Shown here: positions 8,180 to 16,748 of the stretch, piece by piece
How positions within the stretch are numbered: position 1 is the stretch's first letter
Layout: every line of letters starts with the position of its first letter
Source: Coralliovum pocilloporae
GTDB taxonomy: Bacteria; Pseudomonadota; Alphaproteobacteria; Rhizobiales; Cohaesibacteraceae
DNA length: 64,000 nt
Direction: 5' to 3'
Assembly (NCBI RefSeq): GCF_030845175.1
Contig: NZ_CP132542.1
Span: forward strand, 310,001 to 374,000
Program-made: the position numbers and the translations under genes
Notes under the pieces: model-generated
The model's database searches: none
What the model saw: the letters and a program-made list of their open reading frames with translations, nothing else
Told to the model about the DNA's origin: nothing

Positions 8180-9568
8180 TCAGGCCTCGTTTATCTCCGC
8201 CAGCATGGACTGTTCTATGGGCAATCTTGCATGGATGGCAAGTCCTCCACCCGCGGTTCGGGAGAATCTTATGCGTCCGCCAAAGCTCTCAACCCGCTCC
8301 TGCATGTTTCTGATACCCAAGCCAGAGGAGACTGCTCCCCGATTTTCCTCTGAAGCCAGACCGACACCGTTGTCCTCCATCGTCAGATCCACATAGCCCC
8401 TCTTCACCTTGAGGCCGATCTTGACTCTGTCTGCACCGGAGTGGCGCGCAACATTGGTCAAAGCCTCCTGCACAACACGATAAAGCGCTGTACGGGCCTC
8501 ATCAGACAGAAGCTTGCGGGACCGCTCTGTATCGACGTCTACATCAATGCCGGTTTGTCTGGAAAACTCCGATGCCAGGCTCTTGACCGCTGCGGCAAGC
8601 CCCATATCGTCAAGAACAGACGGTCGCAATGCCATGGAAATCCGACGCACTTCTGAAATCGCATTGTCCAGAGTTGTCATTGACTTGCTAATCGGGTCGG
8701 AGACAGCGCCCCGCCCCTTTGCCCTGTCGAGTGCGAGATCAAGGCCATAACGGGCAGAGACAAGAAGTTGACTGATCCCATCGTGAAGCTCCCGGGACAC
8801 ACGCTTGCGTTCCTGCTCCTGAACATCCACAAGGCGGGCGGCAAGCTCCTTCAGACGGCTGTCCGCCATTTTCTGCTCAGAGAACCGTGCCACGGCAATA
8901 ACCATGGCCGTCATCAAAATGGCCCCCAGAGACAGGACCACCAGAACAAGCTGCGTCTGCCTGATATTGTTCTCAAGTTCAGCCTGAACCGGCAAAACCT
9001 GTTTGGAGACATCATCCAGATAGATTCCGGTGCCCAGCATCCAGCCCCATTTCTCAAAGAAGACCGAATAGCCCAGCTTTTCCACATACTCGCCGCTTGA
9101 AGGCTTTTTCCACACAAAGGAATAGAACTCTCCCCCGCTCCGGGCGCGATCAATCAGGTCCTTGACCACATGACGGCCATCTTTGTCCGTGAGCCCTATC
9201 CAGCTGCTTCCAACCAGATAGGTCAGGCGTGGATTGACGATGTTCTTGCCCTCTTCGTCATAGATGAAGAAATAGCTGTCCTCCCCGAATGTCATTTTTC
9301 GAACAATCTCACGCGCCTGTCGCTGGGCCTGGCGGGTTGGCGTCAGGGTAGACTGGTAAATCGGCGAGAGCGCATTGCGGGCCAATGTAACATAGTTCTT
9401 GAGTTCCTCGCGCTTCAGGGCAATGACCATAGCCTCCACAGTCTGTGCCTGTGACTGCGCCAGTCTTGTGGACTGAAAGGTAATCACCCAGAGCATCAGG
9501 CCTGACACCAGGAGCACTGGAAACAGGGTAATGAGGAAAAGCTTGGTCTTGAACGTCATGACTCTCAT
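8180..9568 (-). CDS. Sensor histidine kinase with periplasmic Cache domain
   Basis: A membrane kinase of 462 residues from ATG 9568 (ATG 9559 is also possible). Order: TM helix (about 8-30), periplasmic single Cache domain (about 35-190, with YFFIYDEEGKNIVNP and WGWMLGTGIYLDD), second TM helix, short linker, HisKA_3 dimerisation domain with RELHDGISQ (phospho-His), and HATPase_c with ALTNVARHSGA and DNGVG. Cache sensors of this type often bind small carboxylates or amino acids outside the membrane. The position next to a carboxylate-type TRAP system suggests it senses the transported substrate, as DctS-like kinases do. Confidence 0.93.
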   Translation of the reverse strand: MRVMTFKTKLFLITLFPVLLVSGLMLWVITFQSTRLAQSQAQTVEAMVIALKREELKNYVTLARNALSPIYQSTLTPTRQAQRQAREIVRKMTFGEDSYFFIYDEEGKNIVNPRLTYLVGSSWIGLTDKDGRHVVKDLIDRARSGGEFYSFVWKKPSSGEYVEKLGYSVFFEKWGWMLGTGIYLDDVSKQVLPVQAELENNIRQTQLVLVVLSLGAILMTAMVIAVARFSEQKMADSRLKELAARLVDVQEQERKRVSRELHDGISQLLVSARYGLDLALDRAKGRGAVSDPISKSMTTLDNAISEVRRISMALRPSVLDDMGLAAAVKSLASEFSRQTGIDVDVDTERSRKLLSDEARTALYRVVQEALTNVARHSGADRVKIGLKVKRGYVDLTMEDNGVGLASEENRGAVSSGLGIRNMQERVESFGGRIRFSRTAGGGLAIHARLPIEQSMLAEINEA

Positions 9569-9769
9569 TCCGTAATAGGCGCCTTGATCGAAGGCAGCCC
9601 TGCAAATCGCGGGCAGCCTATCATAACCTGCCGAAACGATTACCGTATTCGGTAGTACTACCGATCCATTCCGTACTTGCACGAATTGAGAATATATCGT
9701 GTAGTGAGTAGACACCTCTGCAACAGGCAGAGAGTCTGTATGCGTAAAAACTGATTTTGGGAGGACTTA
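9569..9769. promoter_or_regulatory. Divergent control region between sensor kinase and TRAP operon
   Basis: These 201 bases contain both start regions. A purine-rich GGGAGGAC ribosome-binding site lies just before the dctP ATG at 9770. The region is the likely binding place for the NarL-type regulator, but I could not pick out a convincing paired operator. Confidence 0.45.
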
Positions 9770-10852
9770 ATGGAACGCCGTACCTTTCTGAAGGGCGCAG
9801 CACTTGCCGGTGCCGCAACAACACTGGCAGCCCCGGCCGTCGCTCAGGCAAAAAAAGAAATGGTCATCGTCTCCACATGGCCACGGGACTTTCCGGGCCT
9901 CGGCTTGCCGGCGCAGCGCCTTGCAGCGCGTATCGCAGAGCTGACAGAAGGACGCATTGACGTTCAGTACTTCGCAGCTGGAGAGCGAGTGGGCGCTTTC
10001 GACAGCTTTGACGAAGTCGCATCCGGCAACGCTCAGGCCTATATCGCCGCCGACTATTACTGGAAAGGCAAGCATCCGGGCTGGGCACCGTTCACCGCCA
10101 TCCCGTTTGGCATGACCTACACAGAAATTGACGCCTGGATCAAATATGCAGGTGGTCAGGAGCTCTGGGATGAGCTGGCCAGCGAATTCGGCCTGAAGAA
10201 CTTCGCCATGGGTAACACCGGCGTCCAGATGGGCGGCTGGTTCAACAAGGAAATCGAAAGCGCTGACGACCTCAAAGGTCTGAAAATGCGTATTCCGGGC
10301 CTTGGTGGTGACGTCATGGCGAAACTGGGTGCATCTCCTGTATCCCTGCCGGGCGGCCAGATCTATGAAAACCTCGTCTCCGGCGCGATTGATGCCACAG
10401 AGTGGGTTGGCCCGTATAACGATTACTTCATGAAGTTCTACGAAGCCGCCAAGTACTATTACTGGCCGGGCATGCATGAGCCGGGCGCACAGCTGGCTCT
10501 TGGCATGAATGCATCCTGGTGGGGCACCCTCTCCAAAACAGACCAGGCCATCATTCAGGCCGCCTGTAACGAAGAGAATGCCCGCACAATGGCTGAAACA
10601 AACGCCAATAACGGTGCATTCCTCAATCGTCTGATCAATGATCATGGCGTGCAGCTGCGTGAGTTCAACGACGACGTTTATGACGCCTTCGGTGAAGCCG
10701 CTGCAGAGGTGATCGAGGAAGCGCGCGATCACAGCCCGCTCTCCAAGAAGATCTACGATGCTGTTCTGGAAAAACGCGCCGAGCTCGGTGCCTGGACCCA
10801 GCTGTCTGACACAGCTTACGTCCAGAAGCGGAACAACGTGATCAACCGCTGA
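9770..10852 (+). CDS. TRAP transporter substrate-binding protein, TakP-like DctP
   Basis: A 360-residue periplasmic receptor of a tripartite ATP-independent (sodium-driven) importer. A Tat-type leader MERRTFLKGAALAGA with AQA cleavage is visible. The family Arg that salt-bridges the substrate carboxylate is in KMRIPGLGG (Arg174). PFGMTYTEIDAWI and the W-rich middle resemble the TakP/2-oxo-acid branch rather than classical C4-dicarboxylate DctP. A strong hairpin follows the stop before dctQ, as expected when the receptor is needed in excess. The exact ligand (2-oxo acid, lactate or other carboxylate) is inference. Confidence 0.93.
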   Translation: MERRTFLKGAALAGAATTLAAPAVAQAKKEMVIVSTWPRDFPGLGLPAQRLAARIAELTEGRIDVQYFAAGERVGAFDSFDEVASGNAQAYIAADYYWKGKHPGWAPFTAIPFGMTYTEIDAWIKYAGGQELWDELASEFGLKNFAMGNTGVQMGGWFNKEIESADDLKGLKMRIPGLGGDVMAKLGASPVSLPGGQIYENLVSGAIDATEWVGPYNDYFMKFYEAAKYYYWPGMHEPGAQLALGMNASWWGTLSKTDQAIIQAACNEENARTMAETNANNGAFLNRLINDHGVQLREFNDDVYDAFGEAAAEVIEEARDHSPLSKKIYDAVLEKRAELGAWTQLSDTAYVQKRNNVINR

Positions 10853-10884
10853 TCCGCGCAAATCCAAAACATTTCAGACAAATG

Positions 10885-10910
10885 CCAAGACGGGAACTTT
10901 CCCGTCTTGG
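10885..10910 (+). promoter_or_regulatory. Intercistronic hairpin between dctP and dctQ
   Basis: CCAAGACGGGAA and TTCCCGTCTTGG form a nearly perfect hairpin with a tiny loop, starting 33 bases after the dctP stop. No T-run follows, so it is more likely a mRNA-stabilising or partial attenuation element than a full terminator. It would make the binding protein more abundant than the permeases. Confidence 0.65.
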
Positions 10911-10932
10911 TCATATATAAGGGCTGTAATTC

Positions 10933-11928
10933 ATGTCATCCCAGGCGTTTGAGGGTCAGGTTACCTCAACCTCCGTCCCGAAGATGACCCGCCTCTTCGG
11001 CTGGTGTCTGCTGGCAGTCATGCTGGTTTATCTGATCAACAATTTTCTGACGTTCGGCGCAGGTTTGTCTGGCCCCGTTGATGCGCTTGCCGGAAACGGC
11101 AATGCCACGGCGTGGTTACTGACAGCGTTCTATCCGGTCAGCCTGGTGCTCGCGCTGCTGTATGTTCAGAGAACGTCAGCCCGCACTCTCAGGGAAGACA
11201 GCGACATTATCACCGGCATCAACACCTATTTCATCCGGGCCGCCTTCTGGTGCGTCCTGATTGTCGGGCTGGTTGATGTGACAATCTCGTTCCTGCGCGT
11301 TGAAGGTCTGCTGGAACAGGTGGTCGGGGAACAGCTGGCTAAAGACCTGGGACGGTCCCACTTCCGCGGCCCTTACGTTCATATGCCGCTTCTGGGCCTC
11401 AGTGTGGTACTTGCAGCCTTTACCCGGACACTCGGCTTCACCTGGCTTGCCCTGTTGATTGTGGTCGCCGAGCTGGCCATCGTCTTCATGCGGTTCATCT
11501 TCTCTTACGAGCAGGCTTTCATGGCTGACCTGGTACGCTTCTGGTATGGCGCATTGTTCCTGTTTGCCAGTGCCTATACCCTGCTGGAAGAAGGTCATGT
11601 GCGCGTTGATGTGTTCTATGCGGGGTTCAAAACCAAGACCAAGGCCCTGGTCAACGCCATCTGTACCCTGACAATGGGCTTCACCCTCTGCTGGACAATC
11701 CTGATTGTCGGCATGGGGCAGAAATCATCCGTCATCAACAGCCCGATCTTCAATTTTGAAACCACACAGGCCGGGTTCGGCATGTACGTGAAATACATGA
11801 TGGCCGGTTTCCTTGGTGTGTTTGCTGTCTCCATGATGATCCAGTTCGTCAGCTATCTGATGAGCGCGGTTGCCGACTATTACGGCCATCCGGGCGGACG
11901 CGAACAAAACACAGACCTCACTCACTAG
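10933..11928 (+). CDS. TRAP transporter small permease (DctQ), enlarged
   Basis: A 331-residue inner-membrane protein with about seven hydrophobic helices. Typical DctQ subunits have 160-200 residues and four helices. The DctQ core is the C-terminal half, with RFWYGALFLFASAYTLLEEG then HVRVDVFY, the family signature. The N-terminal 150 residues add further membrane segments. It is the second gene of the TRAP operon, ending 12 bases before dctM. Confidence 0.9.
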   Translation: MSSQAFEGQVTSTSVPKMTRLFGWCLLAVMLVYLINNFLTFGAGLSGPVDALAGNGNATAWLLTAFYPVSLVLALLYVQRTSARTLREDSDIITGINTYFIRAAFWCVLIVGLVDVTISFLRVEGLLEQVVGEQLAKDLGRSHFRGPYVHMPLLGLSVVLAAFTRTLGFTWLALLIVVAELAIVFMRFIFSYEQAFMADLVRFWYGALFLFASAYTLLEEGHVRVDVFYAGFKTKTKALVNAICTLTMGFTLCWTILIVGMGQKSSVINSPIFNFETTQAGFGMYVKYMMAGFLGVFAVSMMIQFVSYLMSAVADYYGHPGGREQNTDLTH

Positions 11929-11940
11929 GCACCGGAAATC

Positions 11941-14607
11941 ATGGAACTTCTCTTTCTTCTCATACTCGTGCTGCTCATGGCAGTGGCACTTGGATCTGGA
12001 TATCCGGTTGCCTTTGCCCTTCCCGGATCCTCAATCATTGCTATCGCCCTGGCTGCTCTGTGTGGCTATCTGTTTGCAGGCGACCCCAGCGCTTACTTCG
12101 CACAGGGCGGTCCCTGGCAATGGCTCAGCGCCGGCGTCACCAACCTGCGCGGAGTTTATTGGGAACCTGAACGGGATACCCTGATTGCCATTCCGCTGTT
12201 TATCTTCATGGGCATCATGCTGCAGCGGTCCAAGATTGCTGAAGATCTGCTGATCACAATGGCTCAGCTCTTCGGCCCTGTTCCGGGTGGTCTCGGTATT
12301 TCCGTGGTCTTTGTGGGCGCACTTCTTGCTGCAACGACCGGCATTGTCGGCGCTACCGTTGTGGCCATGGGCCTGATCTCCCTGCCCGCTATGCTGCGCA
12401 ACAACTATTCCCAGTCGCTGGCAACAGGTACAATCGCGGCCTCAGGCACGCTCGGGCAGATCATTCCGCCATCCATTGTCCTGATTATTCTGGCTGACCA
12501 GCTTTCAAGCGCCGCCGATCAGGCGGGGACCGCCCGTAAGACCCTGTTCAAGGAATCGACCGGCGAGCTGTCCATGCCGTCAATCTTTGACGTTGGCTCC
12601 ACCAGTGCCGGTGAAATGTTCCTTGGTGCTTTCCTGCCGGGTCTTGTGCTTGTCGCGCTCTATATGATCTACATTCTGGTCTATGCCTATATGAAGCCGG
12701 ACAAGGCTCCGCCGGTCCCCTATGAAGGCAAATATGACCGGGCATTTATCACCAAGGTCTTCCTGACCCTGTTCCCGCCGCTGACACTCATCTTCCTCGT
12801 GCTTGGCTCGATCATTGCCGGTATCGCGACAGTGAATCAGGCCGGTGCCATTGGTGCAGGCGGCGCGCTGATCATGGCAGGCTACCGACTCAGAGAAGGC
12901 CACAAGCGGGCCTACTGGCCAGCCCTGATTGCCATCTTCTCTCTCATCGCAATCGCCTTTGTGCTGTCATTCTTCAACACCAACGTCAAAGCCATCAATA
13001 CGGATAGTGATCGTCTCGGCATCGCACTCGCAACACTGGCGGTTATCGGCCTGACAGTTGCCCTTGCATGGAGCGGCTGGCGTGCCCTGAAGATTGAGGA
13101 CACCCTGCGCGGCGTAATGGTGGAAACCGCCAAGACCACCGCTCTGGTGTTCATCATCCTGCTCGGTGCTGCCATTCTGACAGCGGCCTTCCGTGCCTTT
13201 GGTGGAGAGCATCTTGTGAAGGAGTTCCTCAACGGCCTGCCAGGCGGGTTCTGGACCAAGTTTGTCATCGTCATGGCCGTGATCTTCATCCTCGGCTTCT
13301 TCCTCGACTTTATCGAGATTGCCGTTGTGGTCGTGCCCATCGTGGCACCGATCCTGCTGGCTGACCCCGGCGCAAACATCACAGCTGTCTGGCTTGGTGT
13401 GATGATCGGTCTCAACATCCAGACCTCCTTCCTCACACCACCTTTCGGCTTTGCCCTCTTCTATCTGCGCGGAGTTGCACCTGCCACGGTCAAAACACTC
13501 CAGATCTACAAGGGTGTGATTGTTTTCATCGGCCTGCAGCTTGCGGCTCTGGCCATCGTTGGCGCCCTGCCGCAACTGGTGAATTATCTGCCGAACCGCG
13601 TCGCGTTTCTTTCAGATACGGCACCGCCACCGCGCAATCCGCGCCTCACCTACTGCATTGACCGCTATGTGACAGAAGAAGTCACACGCAATGGTGTTGC
13701 AATCGCTCAGGCTGTTCTCAATGCCAAGGCTATCAACATCGATGCTCTGCCGCGTAAGCTGTCATCAGACGCGACAAAGAGCTTTGATAATGTGGCCAAG
13801 GCTATTGATCTCCTGAAACAGGCAAACGAGGCCGAGAAGCGGATTGAGGAAGCATCTGTCGCGTTCAGACCACTTCATACCGAGGTTCGGGCCATTGAAG
13901 CGGATATCCGCAAGATCCGGAAAGAGATCAAGGACTACGATACCCGTATCAGCCGCCTGAACGATCCGTCCGAGCTTGACGCTCGCAAGAAGCTGGAAGC
14001 GCGTGTTGAAGTTCTGAATGCGGAAATCAACGCTCTTGAGCAGACCATTCCATCCGGATGGGATGCGGCTTACGCCAAGTTCAATGAACTGAAGAAAGCG
14101 GAAACAGATCTCCGTCGCGCCTATATGCGGGCTTCAACGCAGGCCTACGAGCCTGTTGGGGAACTGCTGGCAGTGATCGACAGTTCAGATGCCTTCCGGG
14201 CTCTGGAAGCCGATCTGAAGGCCGTCAAGGGTCAGCTAGATGCAGCAACGGCTGACAATCTGGCGAACCTGGTTCCGGTCTTCAAAGAGCTTGAGCGCAA
14301 GGTACGCGATGTTGAAGGCACATCCGACATCAAGTCGGCTCTGTCCAAAGCCAGACGCGCTGTCCGTGCCCGCAAGCCGGATCAGGAAAAAGCGGTCAAG
14401 GAGTTCGATAAGGCCCTCAAGCTTTACGCTGAACAACTGGACTGGCGTGGCAAGGCTGAAGCGGACATTGCACCGGGCCTTCGCCAGTATGAAGCCGCTA
14501 TCCGGGAGACAATCGGTATTCGGCAGCAGCAGAAAATGACAAAGGACCAGGCTCTCTATGTTGCCGCCTGTGCCTCTGATCACCGCGATATCTCGCTGCA
14601 CTTCTGA
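11941..14607 (+). CDS. TRAP transporter large permease (DctM) with long C-terminal extension
   Basis: An 888-residue protein. Residues 1 to about 553 are a hydrophobic DctM permease (usual length 420-450, here with extra loops), with IPLFIFMGIMLQRS, ATTGIVGATVVAMGLISLPA and GQIIPPSIVLIIL. It carries out sodium-coupled substrate translocation. From about residue 560 a hydrophilic tail of about 330 residues rich in Glu, Lys, Arg and Ala follows, with heptad-like patterns (about 600-740) that suggest coiled coils. The tail has no membrane segment, so it lies on one side of the membrane. I do not recognise its function. The reading frame is continuous, so this is a fused domain, not a frameshift artefact. 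Confidence 0.9.
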   Translation: MELLFLLILVLLMAVALGSGYPVAFALPGSSIIAIALAALCGYLFAGDPSAYFAQGGPWQWLSAGVTNLRGVYWEPERDTLIAIPLFIFMGIMLQRSKIAEDLLITMAQLFGPVPGGLGISVVFVGALLAATTGIVGATVVAMGLISLPAMLRNNYSQSLATGTIAASGTLGQIIPPSIVLIILADQLSSAADQAGTARKTLFKESTGELSMPSIFDVGSTSAGEMFLGAFLPGLVLVALYMIYILVYAYMKPDKAPPVPYEGKYDRAFITKVFLTLFPPLTLIFLVLGSIIAGIATVNQAGAIGAGGALIMAGYRLREGHKRAYWPALIAIFSLIAIAFVLSFFNTNVKAINTDSDRLGIALATLAVIGLTVALAWSGWRALKIEDTLRGVMVETAKTTALVFIILLGAAILTAAFRAFGGEHLVKEFLNGLPGGFWTKFVIVMAVIFILGFFLDFIEIAVVVVPIVAPILLADPGANITAVWLGVMIGLNIQTSFLTPPFGFALFYLRGVAPATVKTLQIYKGVIVFIGLQLAALAIVGALPQLVNYLPNRVAFLSDTAPPPRNPRLTYCIDRYVTEEVTRNGVAIAQAVLNAKAINIDALPRKLSSDATKSFDNVAKAIDLLKQANEAEKRIEEASVAFRPLHTEVRAIEADIRKIRKEIKDYDTRISRLNDPSELDARKKLEARVEVLNAEINALEQTIPSGWDAAYAKFNELKKAETDLRRAYMRASTQAYEPVGELLAVIDSSDAFRALEADLKAVKGQLDAATADNLANLVPVFKELERKVRDVEGTSDIKSALSKARRAVRARKPDQEKAVKEFDKALKLYAEQLDWRGKAEADIAPGLRQYEAAIRETIGIRQQQKMTKDQALYVAACASDHRDISLHF

Positions 14608-14630
14608 TCTCGTGTCAGAAAACAATTCAA

Positions 14631-14660
14631 AAGCCGACGGAACTCCCGTCGGCTTTTTCT
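14631..14660 (+). terminator. Rho-independent terminator of the TRAP operon
   Basis: GCCGACGG and CCGTCGGC pair around AACTC and are followed by TTTTTCTG. It lies 25 bases after the dctM stop. Confidence 0.88.
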
Positions 14661-14711
14661 GTTTCACTGCTATAATTGAGTCTCCGGAATGCCCTCAGAA
14701 GGTCATTGGCA

Positions 14712-14873
14712 ATGAAGATTATTGGCGGCATGGCCAGAAAACTCAAAACACTGCATGAGCAGATTGAAGCAGAAAAGCAGGCGGAGAAGGCGGGAAAAGA
14801 AAAACGTCCCGCGTCCGAAAGCGATCTTCACCATACTGAGGACCAGGGACTGGATTATGACAAAGAGCTGTGA
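14712..14873 (+). CDS. Small hydrophilic hypothetical protein (53 aa)
   Basis: MKIIGGMARKLKTLHEQIEA starts a charged, Glu/Lys-rich, probably helical peptide ending DQGLDYDKEL. AGAAGG lies nine bases before ATG 14712. No family recognised. It lies between the TRAP terminator and the CHAD gene, 84 bases ahead of the latter. Confidence 0.5.
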   Translation: MKIIGGMARKLKTLHEQIEAEKQAEKAGKEKRPASESDLHHTEDQGLDYDKEL

Positions 14874-14957
14874 AACAGTTTGATATCCGGGACTTAGAGT
14901 ACCATTCGCAGTCTCTGTCGCGGATAATGAAATCCGGATGTAAGGGGTACGGACTGA

Positions 14958-15878
14958 ATGGCTCGTCGGTTAAAGGTCGGCAGAGGAATAGGCCAGGAAC
15001 TGAAACGCATTGTCCGTTCCGGATTGAAGAAGACAATCAGCGACCTGGCCTCAGCAGCAGACGATCCCGATGCAAGAATTCTGTCCGCCAGAAAACGGAT
15101 TAAGATCATCCGCGCCAATCTGGTTCTGGCGAAGTCCCAACTGGGTCCGCACTACCGGACGGAGACCGACAATCTTCGGTCCGTGGCCCATCGCCTGGCC
15201 AAGGCTCGTGATCTGCAGGCTCTTATTGTCATCGCGGAAAACCTGGCGCGCACCTCAAGAGCGCAAGACGCGGATACAGCCATTGCTCTCTGTACTCTTT
15301 CCGTGTCTCTTTCCCATCTTCTGACAGAGGAACGTCCTGGCAAGACGGAACTCACCGAGGCTATAGGAACTCTCACCGGGTGCCTCGAACGGGTGACACA
15401 CTGGTCTTTGACCGATGACTGCACCCCCTATTTCGATGCCTATCAGAAAACCTATAGCGGTGTGCGCAAACGGTTGGACTTCGGGTTCCGAGAGAACGAT
15501 CCGATCCACATCCATGATGGACGAAAGCTGGTTATCAGGCATCGTCATCATCTGGTCGCACTCTCACAAGCAGCACCGGACCATTTCATCTCACGGGCAG
15601 AAGACATCAGAACCCTGAGGCGCAGCCTGGGCGACTATGACGACCTGATGGCGCTTGTAGCCTTTGTCGGCAAGGAAGGCCCGGCCCTCTATGACCTGTC
15701 GCCCCGACAGAGGGATCTCATCGCAAACCGCGCCCGTGAAATAGCACAGCCGTTTGCCCAGGCGGCAAAAGCACACTTTGAGACCATGTTTGCCGAGAAA
15801 CCCAAGCGTCACCGCTTCAATGCGCAGTCTCTCTGGAACCTTGCTGAAGCTGAGACCGGTCCTGCCGTGTCAGACTGA
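14958..15878 (+). CDS. CHAD domain-containing protein
   Basis: A 306-residue all-helical CHAD protein (conserved histidine alpha-helical domain), a family that binds inorganic polyphosphate. Characteristic pieces are ARKRIKIIRANLVLAK with LRSVAHRLAKARDLQ in the N half, and IHDGRKLVIRHRHHLVALS with LRRSLGDYDDLMAL in the C half, giving the basic/His-lined surface expected. No CYTH triphosphatase domain is fused. GGGG lies upstream of ATG 14958. Convergent with the CaiD-like gene. Role probably polyphosphate-associated, by family. Confidence 0.9.
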   Translation: MARRLKVGRGIGQELKRIVRSGLKKTISDLASAADDPDARILSARKRIKIIRANLVLAKSQLGPHYRTETDNLRSVAHRLAKARDLQALIVIAENLARTSRAQDADTAIALCTLSVSLSHLLTEERPGKTELTEAIGTLTGCLERVTHWSLTDDCTPYFDAYQKTYSGVRKRLDFGFRENDPIHIHDGRKLVIRHRHHLVALSQAAPDHFISRAEDIRTLRRSLGDYDDLMALVAFVGKEGPALYDLSPRQRDLIANRAREIAQPFAQAAKAHFETMFAEKPKRHRFNAQSLWNLAEAETGPAVSD

Positions 15879-15934
15879 CAAAGCTTCTGGTGAGCTTCTG
15901 GGGAGCCTCCGACGACTCCCCGTTTCAGAACATG

Positions 15935-16723
15935 TCAGCGTCCCTTCCAGACAGGGTCGCGCTTTTCTGCAAAGGCCCGGGCTCCCTCAAGCTGGTCCTC
16001 GCTGGCATAGAGTGTCTGAATGGACGCAAATTCACGCCGATTCATCTTGTTCATGGATTCCTGGAAACTCATGGTTTCAGACGCCCGAACCACTTCCTTG
16101 ATTGCCGCATAGACAAGAGGCGGTCCGCTGGCCAGAAGTTCCGCCATATCCAGAGCTGCATCCATCAGCTCAGCCGCCGGTACAATCCGGTTTACAAAGC
16201 CCCATCGGTGCGCTTCCTCGGCGTCAAGGCGTCGGCCGGTAAACAGCATCTCCATAGCGATATGATAAGGAATACGCTTTGGCAGCTTGGCGGTTGCCGC
16301 ATCAGCAATCGTTCCTGAGCGAATTTCAGGCAAGGCAAATGTGGCATGATCAGCAGCAATAATGATGTCTGCACTGAGCGCCAGTTCAAAACCGCCTCCA
16401 AAGGCAATCCCGTTCACCGCTGCAATAACCGGTTTGCCAAGATTGGGCAGCTCCTGAAGACCACCAAAGCCGCCTTCACCATAATCCGCATCCGGTTCTT
16501 CCCCTTCAGCTGCCGCCTTCAGGTCCCAACCCGGGCAGAAGAATTTCTCTCCGCCGCCGGTGATGATGGCAACACGCAGGTTCGGATCATCACGAAACTC
16601 CACAAACGCCTTGCTCATGACACGGCTGGTTGCCGCATCAATGGCATTCGCCTTGGGGCGATCAAGGGTCACGATAAAGATAGCGCCTTTGCGTTCTACC
16701 CGGATCGGGCTTGCCTCTGACAT
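15935..16723 (-). CDS. caiD: CaiD-like carnitinyl-CoA dehydratase (crotonase family)
   Basis: A 262-residue crotonase-fold protein. It resembles E. coli CaiD closely in several places: LDRPKANAIDA, PGWDLKAAAEGE followed by PDADYGEGGF, and the C-terminal FAEKRDPVWKGR. The two catalytic glutamates of CaiD are matched by Glu113 (FGGGFELAL) and Glu133 (FALPEI). CaiD interconverts crotonobetainyl-CoA and L-carnitinyl-CoA. It is the last gene of a four-gene operon with an acyl-CoA ligase, dehydrogenase and SDR. Substrate could be another betaine-type or short acyl-CoA. AGAGGA precedes ATG 16723. Confidence 0.85.
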   Translation of the reverse strand: MSEASPIRVERKGAIFIVTLDRPKANAIDAATSRVMSKAFVEFRDDPNLRVAIITGGGEKFFCPGWDLKAAAEGEEPDADYGEGGFGGLQELPNLGKPVIAAVNGIAFGGGFELALSADIIIAADHATFALPEIRSGTIADAATAKLPKRIPYHIAMEMLFTGRRLDAEEAHRWGFVNRIVPAAELMDAALDMAELLASGPPLVYAAIKEVVRASETMSFQESMNKMNRREFASIQTLYASEDQLEGARAFAEKRDPVWKGR

Positions 16724-16748
16724 CAGATTATTCCTCTCAAAGCTTCAA

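Noticed and set aside
9767-10867. 366-codon minus-strand frame across dctP
   Set aside because: Antisense of the TRAP receptor; no ribosome-binding site or recognisable motif.
15899-15922. GGGGAG..CTCCCC pairing between CHAD and CaiD-like genes as terminator
   Set aside because: Only six base pairs with a ten-base loop and no T-run.
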